64,000 nucleotides of DNA, taken from NCBI RefSeq assembly GCF_001651035.1, contig NZ_LXRG01000110.1, positions 124,001 to 188,000 on the forward strand, written 5' to 3'. A program made the translations under genes and the position numbers. The DNA is from Halomonas sp. ALS9 (GTDB taxonomy: Bacteria; Pseudomonadota; Gammaproteobacteria; Pseudomonadales; Halomonadaceae). The first letter of the stretch is position 1. Every line of letters begins with the position of its first letter. This document shows, in pieces, positions 9,276 through 20,223 of this stretch. The notes under the pieces were generated by a model, which did no database searches, was not told the origin of the DNA, and worked only from the letters and a program-made list of their open reading frames with translations.

Positions 9276-9491
9276 ATGAGACAAGGTATTCACCCGAATT
9301 ACAACACGGTCACCGCCAACTGTTCTTGCGGCGCCACTTTCCAAGTAGGTACGACCTCTGGTCAGGACTTCTCTTTGGATGTGTGCTCCAACTGCCACCC
9401 GTTCTACACTGGTAAGCAGAAGCAAGCGACCACTGGTGGCCGCGTAGAGCGCTTCAACAAGCGTTTCGGCGCTGCTGTTAAGCGCGGCTAA
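9276..9491 (+). CDS. rpmE: 50S ribosomal protein L31 (zinc-binding form)
   Basis: Seventy-one residues. It starts [19 protein letters not shown]. The four zinc ligands are Cys16, Cys18, Cys37 and Cys40 ([10 protein letters not shown]), so this is the zinc-containing C+ type and not the zinc-free L31B paralog. It is part of the 50S subunit at the intersubunit bridge. A longer in-frame start at 9222 is rejected because L31 begins at this Met and a GTGAGG site precedes it. A strong terminator follows. Confidence 0.97.
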   Translation: MRQGIHPNYNTVTANCSCGATFQVGTTSGQDFSLDVCSNCHPFYTGKQKQATTGGRVERFNKRFGAAVKRG

Positions 9492-9549
9492 TCCCAGTCG
9501 GATAAGCCATATCGCCAGCGTGCCTGTTCAGAACAGGCGAAGCTCGCGC

Positions 9550-9580
9550 AAAACCCACGCCCCGGCGTGGGTTTTTTGTT
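9550..9580 (+). terminator. rpmE terminator
   Basis: Inverted repeat aaaacccacgcc / ggcgtgggtttttt with a T-run directly after the stem. It is a clear rho-independent terminator after rpmE. The rest of the spacer up to maeB (9581-9834) holds no credible gene. It is AT-rich and contains the palindrome ggaaaatttttcc near 9612. Confidence 0.85.
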
Positions 9581-9834
9581 AGCTAAATATGCTTGCCTTA
9601 TAAGCGGCGTTTGGAAAATTTTTCCATAAATGCTGTGTTGCAGCAATAAGCAAACCATTATAGGTAAGTTCTGTTTGCATAAGTTTCAGTAAATAATGGC
9701 TAAATGTGACGAATGTGAAGGGATAATTCAGTTAAACGGGCGTTTCGTTGTAAGTTGACGGCGCGCTTGAGGCGCTATGGTTTTTTCTATATTCTGAAAT
9801 GACTTATCTACTTTATGTTAACTGGACTCTGACC

Positions 9835-11106
9835 ATGACGGATGCAAATAAGCAGGCTGCTTTGGATTATCACGCGAAACCGATTCCCGGTAAGCTTTCG
9901 GTGGAGTTGACCAAACCCACCGCGACTGCACGGGATTTGGCGTTGGCGTATAGCCCAGGCGTGGCTGAGCCAGTGCTTGAAATTGCTCGGGATGCGGAAA
10001 ATGCGTACCGCTATACCGGCAAGGGTAATTTGGTCGCGGTTATTACCGACGGCAGCGCTATTCTTGGTCTGGGTAACCTAGGCCCGTTGGCCAGCAAACC
10101 GGTAATGGAAGGTAAAGGCGTGCTGTTCAAGTGCTTTGCGGGCATCAACTCCGTGGATATCGAAGTGGATGCAGAAAGCCCGCAGGCGTTTATCGATACC
10201 GTAGCGCGGATTGCCGATACCTGGGGCGGCATCAATCTTGAAGATATTAAGGCGCCGGAGTGCTTTGAAATTGAAAAAGCGCTGATTGAGCGCTGCAGTA
10301 TCCCTGTCTTCCACGATGACCAGCACGGCACTGCGATTGTCACGGCGGCCGGCATGCTGAATGCCTTGGATATCGCCGGTAAAAAAATCGAAGACGTCAA
10401 AATCGTCTGTATGGGCGCAGGGGCGGCGGCGATTGCCTGCATGCGGCTGCTGATCTCTTGTGGCGCTAGTAAAGATAACCTGGTGATGCTGGATCGGCGT
10501 GGCGTTATTCACACTGATCGTGAGGGCATTAACGAATATAAAGCCGAGTTTGCCCGCGATACCGAGATGCGCACCCTAGACGATGCCATCGAAAACGCGG
10601 ACGTCTTTATCGGCCTGTCAGGCCCTGGGCTGCTGTCCGCTGAGCAGGTGAAGAAAATGGCGCCCGATCCGGTGATTTTTGCTTGCACCAATCCAGATCC
10701 AGAAATTCACCCTGATGTTGCTCGTGCAGTACGTTCGGATGTGATCATGGCGACCGGCCGTTCGGACTTCCCGAACCAGGTCAATAACGTGCTGGGCTTT
10801 CCTTTTATCTTCCGCGGCGCTTTGGATGTTCGCGCCACGCGCATCAATGAAGAGATGAAGCTAGCGGCGGTGCATGCGCTGAAAGACTTGGCCCGTGAAC
10901 CGGTACCCCAGGAAGTGCTCAACGCCTACGAGCGTACAGAAATGAGCTTTGGCCGCGAGTACATCATTCCCACGCCGGTCGATATTCGTCTACTGGCGCG
11001 GGTTACCTCGGCGGTAGCCCAGGCCGCGGTTGATTCTGGCGTGGCGCGTAAGCCATTCCCAGCGCACTACCCGCTGCAGTCAATTAACGACGTTTACGGC
11101 GGCTAA
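9835..11106 (+). CDS. maeB: NAD(P)-dependent malic enzyme, short form
   Basis: Malic enzyme of 423 residues that converts malate to pyruvate and CO2 with reduction of NAD(P). It has the N-terminal malic domain (YSPGVAEPVLEIA, GNLVAVITDGSAILGLGN) and a Rossmann domain with GAGAAAIAC. The phosphotransacetylase-like C-terminal domain of the approximately 760-residue enterobacterial MaeB is absent, as in pseudomonad homologs. I use the ATG of MTDANKQAALDYH; the in-frame start 36 bases upstream lacks support. It supplies pyruvate to the aceEF complex encoded further along. Confidence 0.93.
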   Translation: MTDANKQAALDYHAKPIPGKLSVELTKPTATARDLALAYSPGVAEPVLEIARDAENAYRYTGKGNLVAVITDGSAILGLGNLGPLASKPVMEGKGVLFKCFAGINSVDIEVDAESPQAFIDTVARIADTWGGINLEDIKAPECFEIEKALIERCSIPVFHDDQHGTAIVTAAGMLNALDIAGKKIEDVKIVCMGAGAAAIACMRLLISCGASKDNLVMLDRRGVIHTDREGINEYKAEFARDTEMRTLDDAIENADVFIGLSGPGLLSAEQVKKMAPDPVIFACTNPDPEIHPDVARAVRSDVIMATGRSDFPNQVNNVLGFPFIFRGALDVRATRINEEMKLAAVHALKDLAREPVPQEVLNAYERTEMSFGREYIIPTPVDIRLLARVTSAVAQAAVDSGVARKPFPAHYPLQSINDVYGG

Positions 11107-11125
11107 CCCCCTAACTTGTTCGCTG

Positions 11126-11159
11126 ACTTACGCCCGCTTCTTGCGGGCGTAAGTGTTTT
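11126..11159 (+). terminator. maeB terminator
   Basis: Perfect 12-bp stem acttacgcccgc / gcgggcgtaagt with loop ttctt, followed by gtttt. It separates the convergent maeB and tesB genes. Confidence 0.8.
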
Positions 11160-11173
11160 GAGAGACTGCCTGT

Positions 11174-11992
11174 TTAGTCTTTTGAATAGCGCGTCAGCCC
11201 TTCCTGAGCGGTAGAGGCCACTAAGCGGCCATCGCGGCTGTAAATATGCCCCCGCGCCAGCCCGCGAGCACCGCCTGCCCAAGGGGAGTCGATAACGTAT
11301 AGCAGCCAGTCATCCAGACGGGTGTCTTGGTGGAGCCACAGAGCATGGTCAAGGCTGGCGATGCGCAGTTTGGGGTCGCGGTACTCAATACCATGGGGAA
11401 TCAGGCTGGTGGTCAGTAAATTGAAGTCAGAAGCGTAAGAGAGCAGATGGCGGTGCAATGCCGGGTCGTCTGGCAGCGTGCCGGAAAGACGAAACCATAA
11501 GCATTGGCCTGCAGGCGTGCCATTGCCGGGGTTGCCGGGTAGATGCACAAACTCAATCGGGTGGCCGGGAAAGCGGTCGTGCTTGGCCTCGCCGCTTTCG
11601 ATTAACGCTTCGGGGGTTGGCACATTCGGCATGGCGCGTTGATGGCTAAAGCTCGCTTCTTCACTTTGAAAGGAGGCGCTGCAGAAGAAGATCGGCCGGC
11701 CTTTCTGAATGGCAGTGACGCGGCGAGTCGTGAAGCTACCGCCATCGCGAATGGTATCCACCTGATAGACAACGGGACGGTGGGGGTCACCGGGGCGTAG
11801 AAAGTAGCCGTGCTGAGAGTGCGGCCGGCGCTCCACAGGCACTGTACGCGCCGCGGCTGCGAGCGCTTGGCCGAGTACCTGGCCACCATAGAGCTGAGGA
11901 AAGCCTAAATCCTGACTCTGGCCACGATATAGCGTCTCTTCCAGTGTTTCTAGCTCCAGTAACGCTACCAGTTTATTTAGCGCGTCTGTCAT
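11174..11992 (-). CDS. tesB: Acyl-CoA thioesterase II
   Basis: A 272-residue double-hotdog thioesterase that hydrolyses medium- and long-chain acyl-CoA. Recognisable blocks are LEETLYRGQSQDLGFPQLYGG near the start, HSQHGYFLRPGD, the DGGSF-TRRV stretch (RDGGSFTTRRVTAIQKG), and the catalytic-Asp block ASLDHALWLHQD near the C-terminus. The start MTDALNKLVALLELE is preferred over an in-frame start 78 bases upstream because the family begins here. It is divergent from tadA, with 113 bases between. Confidence 0.93.
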   Translation of the reverse strand: MTDALNKLVALLELETLEETLYRGQSQDLGFPQLYGGQVLGQALAAAARTVPVERRPHSQHGYFLRPGDPHRPVVYQVDTIRDGGSFTTRRVTAIQKGRPIFFCSASFQSEEASFSHQRAMPNVPTPEALIESGEAKHDRFPGHPIEFVHLPGNPGNGTPAGQCLWFRLSGTLPDDPALHRHLLSYASDFNLLTTSLIPHGIEYRDPKLRIASLDHALWLHQDTRLDDWLLYVIDSPWAGGARGLARGHIYSRDGRLVASTAQEGLTRYSKD

Positions 11993-12105
11993 TCTCGGTA
12001 TCCTTGCGGCTGTCTCAATCGAATGCTGTCGATGAAAGTGATTTGCTACGGCAGTGGACAAGCCTTTCATACGATCGTTTAGCTACCTTAGCGGAGTTTA
12101 CGTTT

Positions 12106-12573
12106 ATGCGCAGCGATGAATTTTACATGTACCGGGCGCTCGACCAAGCCCACTTGGCCGCTGCCGCAGGCGAAGTGCCCGTGGGGGCGGTGGTTGTCGA
12201 TGCGCAGGGGGAAATTATTGGCGTAGGTTGTAACGCGCCGGTGGCTAGCTGCGACCCCAGCGGCCACGCGGAAGTTCGTGCCTTGCGGGAAGCGGGCAAG
12301 CGCCAGGGTAACTATCGGCTTGAGGGCTGTACGCTGTTTGTCACCCTAGAGCCGTGCATGATGTGCGCAGGTGCGATGATACACGCGCGCTTGGCGCGGT
12401 TAGTGTATGGCGCCGCCGAGCCCCGAGCGGGCATGGTTGAATCAAAAGCTAACCTATTGGCGCAGCCGTGGTTTAACCATCAGATAGAGGTGTCTGGTGG
12501 TGTTCTGGCCTCGGCCTCGCAAAAACTGCTAAAGCGTTTTTTTGCCGCGCGGCGAGCGTCGGCGGGTCAGTAA
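12106..12573 (+). CDS. tadA: tRNA-specific adenosine deaminase TadA
   Basis: A 155-residue zinc deaminase that converts A34 to inosine in the tRNA-Arg(ACG) wobble position. The zinc/catalytic motif is His54-Ala-Glu56 together with Pro83-Cys84-Met-Met-Cys87. The stretch VPVGAVVVDAQGEIIG is typical. I start at MRSDEFYMYRAL, with GGAG about ten bases upstream. The longer open frame upstream overlaps tesB and is not credible. The stop is three bases from the stop of the convergent GGDEF gene. Confidence 0.95.
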   Translation: MRSDEFYMYRALDQAHLAAAAGEVPVGAVVVDAQGEIIGVGCNAPVASCDPSGHAEVRALREAGKRQGNYRLEGCTLFVTLEPCMMCAGAMIHARLARLVYGAAEPRAGMVESKANLLAQPWFNHQIEVSGGVLASASQKLLKRFFAARRASAGQ

Positions 12574-12576
12574 GCG

Positions 12577-14535
12577 CTAGGCATCTTCCGTTGTATTGAG
12601 TTCACCGCCCTCGACCCGGTTACGCCCGTTGTGTTTGGCGTGGTAGAGCGCTTCGTCAGCGGTTTGCATCATGCGTGCTATGTCGACGTCTTCAGGGCAA
12701 TCAAAAGTGACAACCCCGGCGCTTAACGTGAGTGGTGTGCCGTCGGCATGGGAGAGGCTTGATGAGGCCAGCTTTTGACGCAGTTCGTCCGCCACCTTAA
12801 ACGCTGAGGGTAGGGGGTGGTCAGGCAGCCAGGCGACGAACTCCTCACCGCCGTAACGGGCGAAAATACCGCCATGATATTCGATATGCGATTTACCCAA
12901 TTGTGCAAAAAAGTGTAAATGCTCATCGCCGACTAAGTGTCCTAAATGGTCGTTAACCCGTTTAAAATAGTCGATATCGAACAGCACCAGGCTGATTGGG
13001 CGTACCTCCTGCAAGGCGTCGACCTGTTCTAAAAAGTGACGACGGTTAGCAATCCCAGTTAATTCATCGTGGCGTGCCAGCCACTCAACTTCCTGCTGTA
13101 ACTTGCTGCGCTTGCGTATTTCCTGTTGCAGGACGGCATTGCTGTTTTGCATAGCGCTGTGCTGATGCCCCAGACGCTGAAAGGTATACAGCACGAGATA
13201 GAGTAAATACGTCAAGATTAACCCGGTGACCAGGCTAATGGTTGGTAGCCGCGAGAGCTGGCTGGCCAGGTACTCCCAGCGTGGTTGATAGGACAGCGTG
13301 AGCGTTTTATCCAACAAATTTACCTGAGAGTCGAACACCCAGGGGCCTGGTTGGGTAGCGTTGCCGTGTTGCGCTAGCAGCTGAGTGCCGTTGTGCCAGC
13401 GAATAACGCCTTCCTCGGCAGGAAGTCGGGCAAACAGCGCTTCAGCAAACAGAGGGAAGCTTACCGCCATCGCTGCTGCGCCTAAAGGAACGCCATCAGC
13501 ATTAAGTACTGGGAAGTAGTGGATGACGCCTGGATCACCCTGGAGTAGCTCAATAACATCGGTACTGCCCTCTTGCTGCCCCCGGAGGGCTGGTTCAAGC
13601 GCATCTCGCCCTGCCGGTTGAACGTCAAAAAGGCGTCGTCCCAAGAGGCTTAAGTTGAGCGTGGTAATGGGGTAAACGTGGTCTATGACGCTATCAGGCG
13701 TGATAAAGGCAATGTTGATTAAATAGGCAAAGTCCTGACGGTAACCCGCCGCTTGATCTGTCCACTGTTGGTAGGTTGGTAGCGACCTCTGTAGTTGCCA
13801 AATACGCGCGAAACCGCGCATGGCATTTAAGTGGGTGTCGATTTCAAAAGAGAGCTGGTGAGTGGCTTGCTGAGCTTGTGCTCCAACCTGGTGATAGAGC
13901 GTCTGTTCGGCCTCATGGTGAAGCTTTTCCCAGAGTAGCAGTACCGCGATGAGCAGTCCGCAGGCTGGCCAAAGCGCGTTAGTCAAATAGCGTTTGCCGC
14001 GCCAGTAGCGCACTGACAGCAGGTTTTGGCACAACAGTAATAGACCTAACGTCAGCAGACCAGGCCAGTCGGCCGTATAGCGCAGCAGCGGTGCAAAATT
14101 TTGGCTGCTGGGTATCAGCTGTAAACCCGTCAGTAGTAGGGCTGCGAGCAGCAGTAGTGGCGCGCCTAAACGGGCACGCTGACGGAGCAGTATCGCGAGC
14201 GCGCTCAACTGAAGGGCCAGTGTCATTAACAGCGGTGCACGGAAACCTTCAAATGCTATGGGCTGCGCCCAATGGGTCAGCGTTTGCCAACTCTCAGTGG
14301 TGACCCAGCTTTCCGGGGTCAGGTAGCTAATAAGCCCTGGCAACAGTAGGCCAATAGCGCTAACGCATAGCAGGCAAGTGAGCCAACGAACGCCTTTAAG
14401 CGTACTCAGTTGGGCAAGCGCCACAAGCGTCAGCGCGGTAGAACTAATATTAGGATGAAGAGCGACAAGTGTAACGGCACAGCAGGCAGCAATAATCGGT
14501 AGCCAATGTGCAGCACGGGCAATGAGAAAGGGCAT
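12577..14535 (-). CDS. Membrane diguanylate cyclase with CHASE sensor domain
   Basis: A 652-residue protein. The first approximately 200 residues hold several hydrophobic segments (a MASE-like multi-pass region). Residues about 215-400 look like a CHASE sensor domain facing the periplasm (YLINIAFITPDSVIDHVYP), closed by another membrane segment near 430. The C-terminal GGDEF domain has the active-site motif GGEEF at 562-566, so cyclic di-GMP synthesis is expected. The RxxD inhibitory site usually five residues before GGEEF is absent. It follows mltF by 12 bases with a GAGGA site, so the two likely form an operon. The signal sensed is unknown. Confidence 0.88.
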   Translation of the reverse strand: MPFLIARAAHWLPIIAACCAVTLVALHPNISSTALTLVALAQLSTLKGVRWLTCLLCVSAIGLLLPGLISYLTPESWVTTESWQTLTHWAQPIAFEGFRAPLLMTLALQLSALAILLRQRARLGAPLLLLAALLLTGLQLIPSSQNFAPLLRYTADWPGLLTLGLLLLCQNLLSVRYWRGKRYLTNALWPACGLLIAVLLLWEKLHHEAEQTLYHQVGAQAQQATHQLSFEIDTHLNAMRGFARIWQLQRSLPTYQQWTDQAAGYRQDFAYLINIAFITPDSVIDHVYPITTLNLSLLGRRLFDVQPAGRDALEPALRGQQEGSTDVIELLQGDPGVIHYFPVLNADGVPLGAAAMAVSFPLFAEALFARLPAEEGVIRWHNGTQLLAQHGNATQPGPWVFDSQVNLLDKTLTLSYQPRWEYLASQLSRLPTISLVTGLILTYLLYLVLYTFQRLGHQHSAMQNSNAVLQQEIRKRSKLQQEVEWLARHDELTGIANRRHFLEQVDALQEVRPISLVLFDIDYFKRVNDHLGHLVGDEHLHFFAQLGKSHIEYHGGIFARYGGEEFVAWLPDHPLPSAFKVADELRQKLASSSLSHADGTPLTLSAGVVTFDCPEDVDIARMMQTADEALYHAKHNGRNRVEGGELNTTEDA

Positions 14536-14547
14536 TGCATCCTCACG

Positions 14548-16011
14548 TTAATTTAGCGGCGGCACAAGCTCAAACAATAGCAGTGGATCATCGTTGACAG
14601 GCGTTTGTTCTAGTTGGAAAAACTGTTGGCGGCTGCGCTCAACATACTCAATCATTTCGTAGTAGCGGCGGATATTGCGTACATATATCACCGGCTCGCC
14701 ACCCCGGGCATAGCCATAGCGTGTTTGGCTATGCCATTCACGCTGTTGCAACAGGGGTAGCGCAGCGCGCACATCAGCCCACCTGTCGGGGTCGCCGCCA
14801 CGCATCTCGGTAATCTTGCGAGCGTCATATAAGTGGCCTAGGCCCACATTATAAGCAGCCATAGCCATGAATAGACGGTCATCACCGGTGATGCTTGCCG
14901 GCAAACGGTCTTTAATGCTGCGCAGATAGCGAGCGCCGCCATCAATGCTCTGGGCTGGATCGGTACGGTCGCTGACGCCCATCTCGCTAGCGGTGGGGTT
15001 GGTCAGCATCATCAAGCCGCGCACCCCCGTTGGCGAAACAGCATCAGGATCCCAGTGAGACTCCTGGTAGCCCACGGCAGCGAGCAGCTTCCAATCAAAC
15101 CCCGTTTCCCGAGCAGACTGTTGGAATAGATCCGTGTAGCGGGGCAGGCGTGCATCCAGGTGATCAAGAAAAGTACGCGTGCCGACATACTCTAAGTAGT
15201 CGTCATGGCCAAAATAGCGGCTGACTAGCCGATCAAGCGTACCGCTCTCCTGCAGGTCTTGGAGAAAACGATTAGCGGCCTCGAGTAAACCCAAGCCGCG
15301 ACCGCTGGGCACGGCCCAGGCCATTGAGAGCGGGTCGCCGAGGATAAAACCACGCTCAACGTTGGGGAAAAACAGCCGGTTTAAACGAAACTGGTGCTCA
15401 AAAATAACCGCTGCGTCCAGGGTGCCGTTCTCAACCCGCGCCAGCAGTTCAGCGACTTCCAGCTCATGGGACTCTTTCCAGCTCAGGGTAGGGTGGCGAA
15501 CCTGCAGATCGCGCAGCGCTTCGCTGGTGCCCGCTTTGCTAAGTGTACCCAGCTCCAGACCAACGAGGTCACTTGGCTCACTAATACCGTTCAGTCCACG
15601 CCGGTATACCACAAGTGGCTGCATCTGAATGATTGGCCGGGTGTAGTAAATACCTGGCGTATTGGGCAGTAGAGGGAGGGCAGCTGCCCCCAGATCGCCG
15701 TTTTCACGTACCGCTGGCAGCACACTTTCAGGGTGATGGCGGGCGTTAAGGTTAAGGCTCACCCCAAGGTAGTCGGCAAAGCGGTGCATTAGCTCGTACT
15801 CAAAGCCGGTAGGGCCTTGGCGACCTTCGTAGTAAGTGGTGGGCGTGTTACGGGTGTGAACGGTAATAAAATCTTTTGCAGTGATCTGCATCAGATGCTC
15901 GCCGGGAGGAACCAGGGAGAGGGTAGGTACCAGAGTCAAAAGCGTAACGGCGATCAGCGCATAATAAGCGCTGGCGCGGGTTACTAAATGTCGGCAAATC
16001 AACGTCAGCAT
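14548..16011 (-). CDS. mltF: MltF, membrane-bound lytic murein transglycosylase F
   Basis: A 487-residue protein with an N-terminal signal or anchor segment (about 15-36), a periplasmic solute-binding-like module (about 45-270; starts [16 protein letters not shown]), and a lytic transglycosylase domain (about 295-450) whose catalytic Glu is residue 317 in GYQESHWDP. It cleaves peptidoglycan to 1,6-anhydromuropeptides, and the first module regulates activity. It is divergent from purL, the usual arrangement in pseudomonads and relatives. A diguanylate cyclase gene follows in the same direction. Confidence 0.95.
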   Translation of the reverse strand: MLTLICRHLVTRASAYYALIAVTLLTLVPTLSLVPPGEHLMQITAKDFITVHTRNTPTTYYEGRQGPTGFEYELMHRFADYLGVSLNLNARHHPESVLPAVRENGDLGAAALPLLPNTPGIYYTRPIIQMQPLVVYRRGLNGISEPSDLVGLELGTLSKAGTSEALRDLQVRHPTLSWKESHELEVAELLARVENGTLDAAVIFEHQFRLNRLFFPNVERGFILGDPLSMAWAVPSGRGLGLLEAANRFLQDLQESGTLDRLVSRYFGHDDYLEYVGTRTFLDHLDARLPRYTDLFQQSARETGFDWKLLAAVGYQESHWDPDAVSPTGVRGLMMLTNPTASEMGVSDRTDPAQSIDGGARYLRSIKDRLPASITGDDRLFMAMAAYNVGLGHLYDARKITEMRGGDPDRWADVRAALPLLQQREWHSQTRYGYARGGEPVIYVRNIRRYYEMIEYVERSRQQFFQLEQTPVNDDPLLLFELVPPLN

Positions 16012-16154
16012 GGCGTCTTGTCGGCATGAAACAAGCTGCCACGATACCCAGCCAGGAGCAGGCTGTCACCTTGTTGATTTCGTGTGGCGGCTGGTTTCCA
16101 GTATCATAGTGGCTTTCCGTTACTAAAAAAGCACGGCCGTACTGCGGCCTGGTG

Positions 16155-16182
16155 ATTTCCCTGCTCGAATTTCCCTGCTCTA
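16155..16182. repeat. 14-bp tandem duplication in the purL leader
   Basis: Units atttccctgctcga and atttccctgctcta, side by side with one mismatch, ending 13 bases before the purL start codon. Confidence 0.75.
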
Positions 16183-16195
16183 GAGGCTTCAGGAT

Positions 16196-19100
16196 ATGCT
16201 CGAACTGCGAGGCGCGCCCGCCCTTTCTGCCTTCCGTCATGCTCGGCTGCTAACGGTGCTGCGTGAACGTGTGCCCGAGGTGGAAGCGCTGTCTGCCCAC
16301 TATGTTCATTTTGTTGATGTGAACACCAAAGATCACCACCAAGAGCTTGATGATGCCTCCCGCGAGCGCTTAGCTCAGCTGCTCGATTACGGCGCTCACA
16401 CGAGTGTGGAAGTGCTCGATAATGCCCAGCGCTTTTTGGTTGTGCCACGCTTAGGTACTCAATCTCCCTGGTCGTCTAAAGCCACTGATATCGCCCATAA
16501 CTGCGGCCTGCGTCAGATTAGCCGCATCGAGCGCGGCATTGATTACCGCATAAGCGTCACAGCCATGCCAGATGAAGAGAGTTTGAGCGCGCTGGCGGCA
16601 ATGCTGCACGACCGGATGACCGAAACGGTGCTAGCCGATGCCTCCGACGCCGCTAAGCTGTTTGCCCAACACGACCCGGCACCGCTGGGCAGTGTGGATA
16701 TTTTGGAAGGCGGGCGGAACGCCCTGGCGACGGCCAATCAGGCACTCGGTCTGGCGCTGGCGGAAGACGAGATCGATTACCTGGTTGATGCCTTCAACGA
16801 GCTTGGGCGTAACCCCAGTGACGTCGAGCTGATGATGTTTGCCCAGGCCAATTCCGAGCACTGCCGTCACAAAATCTTTAACGCCGACTGGGTGATCGAC
16901 GGCGAACCACAGAGTCACTCGCTGTTTAAGATGATCAAGAATACCTTTGCGTCATCGCCGGATAACGTGCTCTCGGCCTACAGCGACAACGCCGCCGTCA
17001 TCAAGGGCAGCCAAGCCGGGCGCTTCTTTGCCACGCCGTTGACCGGCGCTGACGAAGAACGTGCGCTCTACGCCACTCATCAGGAGCCTATTCATATCCT
17101 GATGAAGGTAGAAACCCATAATCACCCCACCGCGATTGCCCCCTTCCCGGGGGCGGCGACGGGCTCCGGCGGGGAAATCCGCGATGAGGGCGCGACCGGC
17201 ATCGGCGGTAAGCCCAAGGCCGGTTTGTCGGGCTATACCGTGTCTAATTTACGCATTCCTGAGTTTGTGCAGCCCTGGGAGGCGTTTGATTACGGCAAGC
17301 CCGAGCGCATGCAGTCGGCGCTGAACATCATGCTCGACGGCCCCATCGGCGGCGCCGCGTTTAACAATGAGTTTGGTCGCCCCAATTTAACCGGCTATTT
17401 CCGCACCTATGAGCAGGAGTCGCTGAACGACGGCGGTATCGAGCGACGCGGCTTTCATAAGCCGATTATGCTCGCCGGTGGCTACGGCAATATTCGCGCC
17501 CACCATGTTCAGAAGGGCGATATCCCCGTTGGTGGCAAGCTGATTGTAATGGGCGGCCCAGCGATGTTGATTGGCCTGGGTGGCGGTGCAGCCTCCAGCA
17601 TGGCGTCCGGCACCTCCAGCGCCGATCTGGATTTCGCCTCGGTGCAGCGTGAAAACCCCGAGATCGAACGTCGCGCCCAGGAAGTGATTGACCGCTGCTG
17701 GGCGTTGGGCGATCACAACCCGATCCGCTTTATCCACGATGTGGGCGCGGGCGGGCTCTCCAACGCGCTCCCAGAGCTGGTCAAAGACGGTAATCGCGGT
17801 GGCCGCTTTGATCTGCGTGCGGTACCCAATGCCGAGCCGGGCATGAGCCCGCTGGAAATCTGGTGTAACGAAGCCCAGGAGCGCTATGTGCTTGCGGTCG
17901 CGCCAGAGGATTTGGATACTTTTGACGCGCTTTGTAAGCGTGAGCGCTGCCCCTATGCGGTAGTCGGCGAGGCGCTGGAAGCCCACCACCTTGAAGTACG
18001 CGACGGTCATTTTGACAGCAAGCCGGTCGATTTGCCGATGAGCGTACTGTTTGGCAAAGCGCCTAAAATGCAGCGCGAATTTGAGCGCCACGACCCGGCG
18101 CTTTCCGGCATGATGCTGGATAACCTCGACCTGCGCGAAGCCTTGGACCGGGTGCTGCGGCTACCCACGGTGGCATCCAAAAGCTTCCTAATCACCATTG
18201 GCGACCGCTCAATTACCGGCCAAGTGGCCCGCGACCAGATGGTCGGCCCTTGGCAGGTGCCGGTGGCCGATGTAGCGGTTACTACGGCAAGTTTTGATAC
18301 CCACGCCGGTGAAGCCATGGCCATGGGCGAACGTCCGCCGGTGGCACTGATCAACCCGGCGGCCAGCGCTCGTTTGGCGGTCGCCGAAGCGATTACCAAC
18401 TTGGCCGCGGCGCCGATCGCCAAGCTAAGCGACATCAAGCTCTCCGCTAATTGGATGAGCGCTGCCGACCACCCAGGTGAAAACCAGGCGTTGTATGACG
18501 CCGTCTACGCGGTGGGCATGGAAATGTGCCCGGCACTGGGCATTGCCATTCCGGTGGGCAAAGACTCTATGTCGATGCGCACGGCTTGGGTCGATGAAAG
18601 TGAGCAAGGCGAAAGTGAAGACAAGAGCGTGACCTCGCCGCTCTCGCTGGTCGTTACCGGCTTTGCTCCCGTCACCGATGCCCTAGCGACGCTGACGCCG
18701 CAGATCAACTTGGATCAAGACGAATCGGATCTGATTTTGATCGATTTAGGCAGCGGCCAGAACCGTCTGGGCGGCTCCGCTCTGGCCCAGGTGTACGGCC
18801 AAGTAGGCAACGACTGCCCGGATGTGGATGACCCGGAAGATATTAAGGCGTTCTTCGAAGTCATTCAGGGCCTTAACCGTGACGGTAAGCTACTGGCCTA
18901 CCACGACCGCAGCGACGGCGGGCTGATCGTCACCCTGCTTGAAATGGCTTTTGCGGCCCACGCCGGGCTGGAGATTAAGCTCGACTGGATGATTGATGAG
19001 CCGGTGGAGGCGTTGAACGCGCTGTTCTCTGAAGAGTTGGGCGCGGTGATCCAGGTCAATCGCCAACACACCGAAGAAGTGCTGGCGCAGTTTGCCGTTG

Positions 19101-20146
19101 CAGGGATCGAAACCTGCGGCGTTATTGCCCGTCCCCGCTATGACGACCAGGTACGCGTCACGCTGTTCGAAGAGCCGCTGCTGGAAACCACGCGTCAACT
19201 TACCCAGCGCACCTGGACAGAAACCAGTTACCGCATGCAGGCACTGCGCGATAACCCCGAATGCGCTAAAAACGAATTCGACAATCTGCTCGATAGCCGT
19301 GACCCAGGGCTCTCCGCCACACCGTCCTTTGATGTCAATGAGGATATCAGCGCGCCGTTCGTTAATACCGCCAAGCCTGCTATGGCGGTGCTGCGTGAGC
19401 AGGGCGTCAATGGTCAAGTAGAGATGGCCTGGGCTTTCGATAAGGCCGGGTTTGAGGCAGTGGATGTGCATATGAGCGACATCCTTGAAGGGCGCGTGTC
19501 CTTGGAAGCGTTCAAAGGCCTGGTGGCCTGTGGCGGTTTCTCTTATGGCGACGTGCTGGGCGCCGGCGGCGGCTGGGCCAAGTCGGTGCTATTTAACGAG
19601 CGCGCCCGGGAGCAGTTTGCGGCGTTCTTTGCCCGCGACGACAGCTTTTCGCTGGGCGTGTGTAACGGCTGTCAGATGCTGTCGCAGTTGAAAACGCTCA
19701 TTCCCGGCGCTGAAAACTGGCCGACCTTTGTGCGTAATGAGTCCGAACAGTTTGAAGCGCGAGTCTCCATGGTGCGGGTCGAGAAGAGCCCCTCGATTCT
19801 GCTCGCCGGTATGGAAGGTTCAAAGCTGCCCATTGCCGTGGCCCATGGTGAAGGACAGGCGGCGTTCCGCGACAGCGCGCATCTGCGCAGCATGCAGTCG
19901 AGCAATCAAATCGCCCTGCGCTACATCGATAACTATGGCCAGGCCACCACTCGTTACCCGGCCAACCCCAACGGCTCGCCAGCGGGCATTACCGGTTTGA
20001 CCACGCCGGATGGCCGGGTGACCATTATGATGCCGCACCCGGAGCGTGTCGCCCGCGCCATCACCAACTCCTGGCGTCCGGCAGAGTGGGTCGAAGATGG
20101 TGCTTGGCTACGGCTATTCCGCAATGCACGGGTTTGGCTCAACTAA
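16196..20146 (+). CDS. purL: Phosphoribosylformylglycinamidine synthase
   Basis: Large single-chain FGAR amidotransferase of 1316 residues. It makes FGAM from FGAR, glutamine and ATP, the fourth step of purine synthesis. In order: an N-terminal PurS-like domain, a linker, two AIRS-like ATP domains ([33 protein letters not shown]), and a C-terminal class I glutamine amidotransferase with Cys1156 (GVCNGCQM), His1281 and Glu1283 (MPHPERV). Length is normal for the proteobacterial large form. A tandem duplication sits just ahead of the start codon. Confidence 0.98.
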   Translation: MLELRGAPALSAFRHARLLTVLRERVPEVEALSAHYVHFVDVNTKDHHQELDDASRERLAQLLDYGAHTSVEVLDNAQRFLVVPRLGTQSPWSSKATDIAHNCGLRQISRIERGIDYRISVTAMPDEESLSALAAMLHDRMTETVLADASDAAKLFAQHDPAPLGSVDILEGGRNALATANQALGLALAEDEIDYLVDAFNELGRNPSDVELMMFAQANSEHCRHKIFNADWVIDGEPQSHSLFKMIKNTFASSPDNVLSAYSDNAAVIKGSQAGRFFATPLTGADEERALYATHQEPIHILMKVETHNHPTAIAPFPGAATGSGGEIRDEGATGIGGKPKAGLSGYTVSNLRIPEFVQPWEAFDYGKPERMQSALNIMLDGPIGGAAFNNEFGRPNLTGYFRTYEQESLNDGGIERRGFHKPIMLAGGYGNIRAHHVQKGDIPVGGKLIVMGGPAMLIGLGGGAASSMASGTSSADLDFASVQRENPEIERRAQEVIDRCWALGDHNPIRFIHDVGAGGLSNALPELVKDGNRGGRFDLRAVPNAEPGMSPLEIWCNEAQERYVLAVAPEDLDTFDALCKRERCPYAVVGEALEAHHLEVRDGHFDSKPVDLPMSVLFGKAPKMQREFERHDPALSGMMLDNLDLREALDRVLRLPTVASKSFLITIGDRSITGQVARDQMVGPWQVPVADVAVTTASFDTHAGEAMAMGERPPVALINPAASARLAVAEAITNLAAAPIAKLSDIKLSANWMSAADHPGENQALYDAVYAVGMEMCPALGIAIPVGKDSMSMRTAWVDESEQGESEDKSVTSPLSLVVTGFAPVTDALATLTPQINLDQDESDLILIDLGSGQNRLGGSALAQVYGQVGNDCPDVDDPEDIKAFFEVIQGLNRDGKLLAYHDRSDGGLIVTLLEMAFAAHAGLEIKLDWMIDEPVEALNALFSEELGAVIQVNRQHTEEVLAQFAVAGIETCGVIARPRYDDQVRVTLFEEPLLETTRQLTQRTWTETSYRMQALRDNPECAKNEFDNLLDSRDPGLSATPSFDVNEDISAPFVNTAKPAMAVLREQGVNGQVEMAWAFDKAGFEAVDVHMSDILEGRVSLEAFKGLVACGGFSYGDVLGAGGGWAKSVLFNERAREQFAAFFARDDSFSLGVCNGCQMLSQLKTLIPGAENWPTFVRNESEQFEARVSMVRVEKSPSILLAGMEGSKLPIAVAHGEGQAAFRDSAHLRSMQSSNQIALRYIDNYGQATTRYPANPNGSPAGITGLTTPDGRVTIMMPHPERVARAITNSWRPAEWVEDGAWLRLFRNARVWLN

Positions 20147-20184
20147 TTCAAAGTATGTGTTTGTTTTAGAGATAGCGTCCACGT

Positions 20185-20208
20185 TAACGGCGGCTTTTGC
20201 CGCCGTTA
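20185..20208 (+). terminator. Hairpin after purL
   Basis: Perfect 9-bp stem taacggcgg / ccgccgtta with loop cttttg, 40 bases after the purL stop. There is no long T-run after it (agccgtttc), so termination is likely but not certain. It also separates purL from the convergent zinc-ribbon gene. Confidence 0.6.
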
Positions 20209-20223
20209 GCCGTTTCATCAGCC

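Noticed and set aside
9696..9758. A 20-codon frame (MAKCDECEGIIQLNGRFVVS) with a CxxC in the rpmE-maeB spacer
   Set aside because: It has no ribosome-binding site and nothing else supports it; a frame this short is expected by chance.
17387..18091. A 234-codon antisense frame in purL, and a 305-codon one in aceE (37962-38879)
   Set aside because: Both are shadows of highly biased coding sequence in high-GC DNA. Neither has a ribosome-binding site or a recognisable domain.
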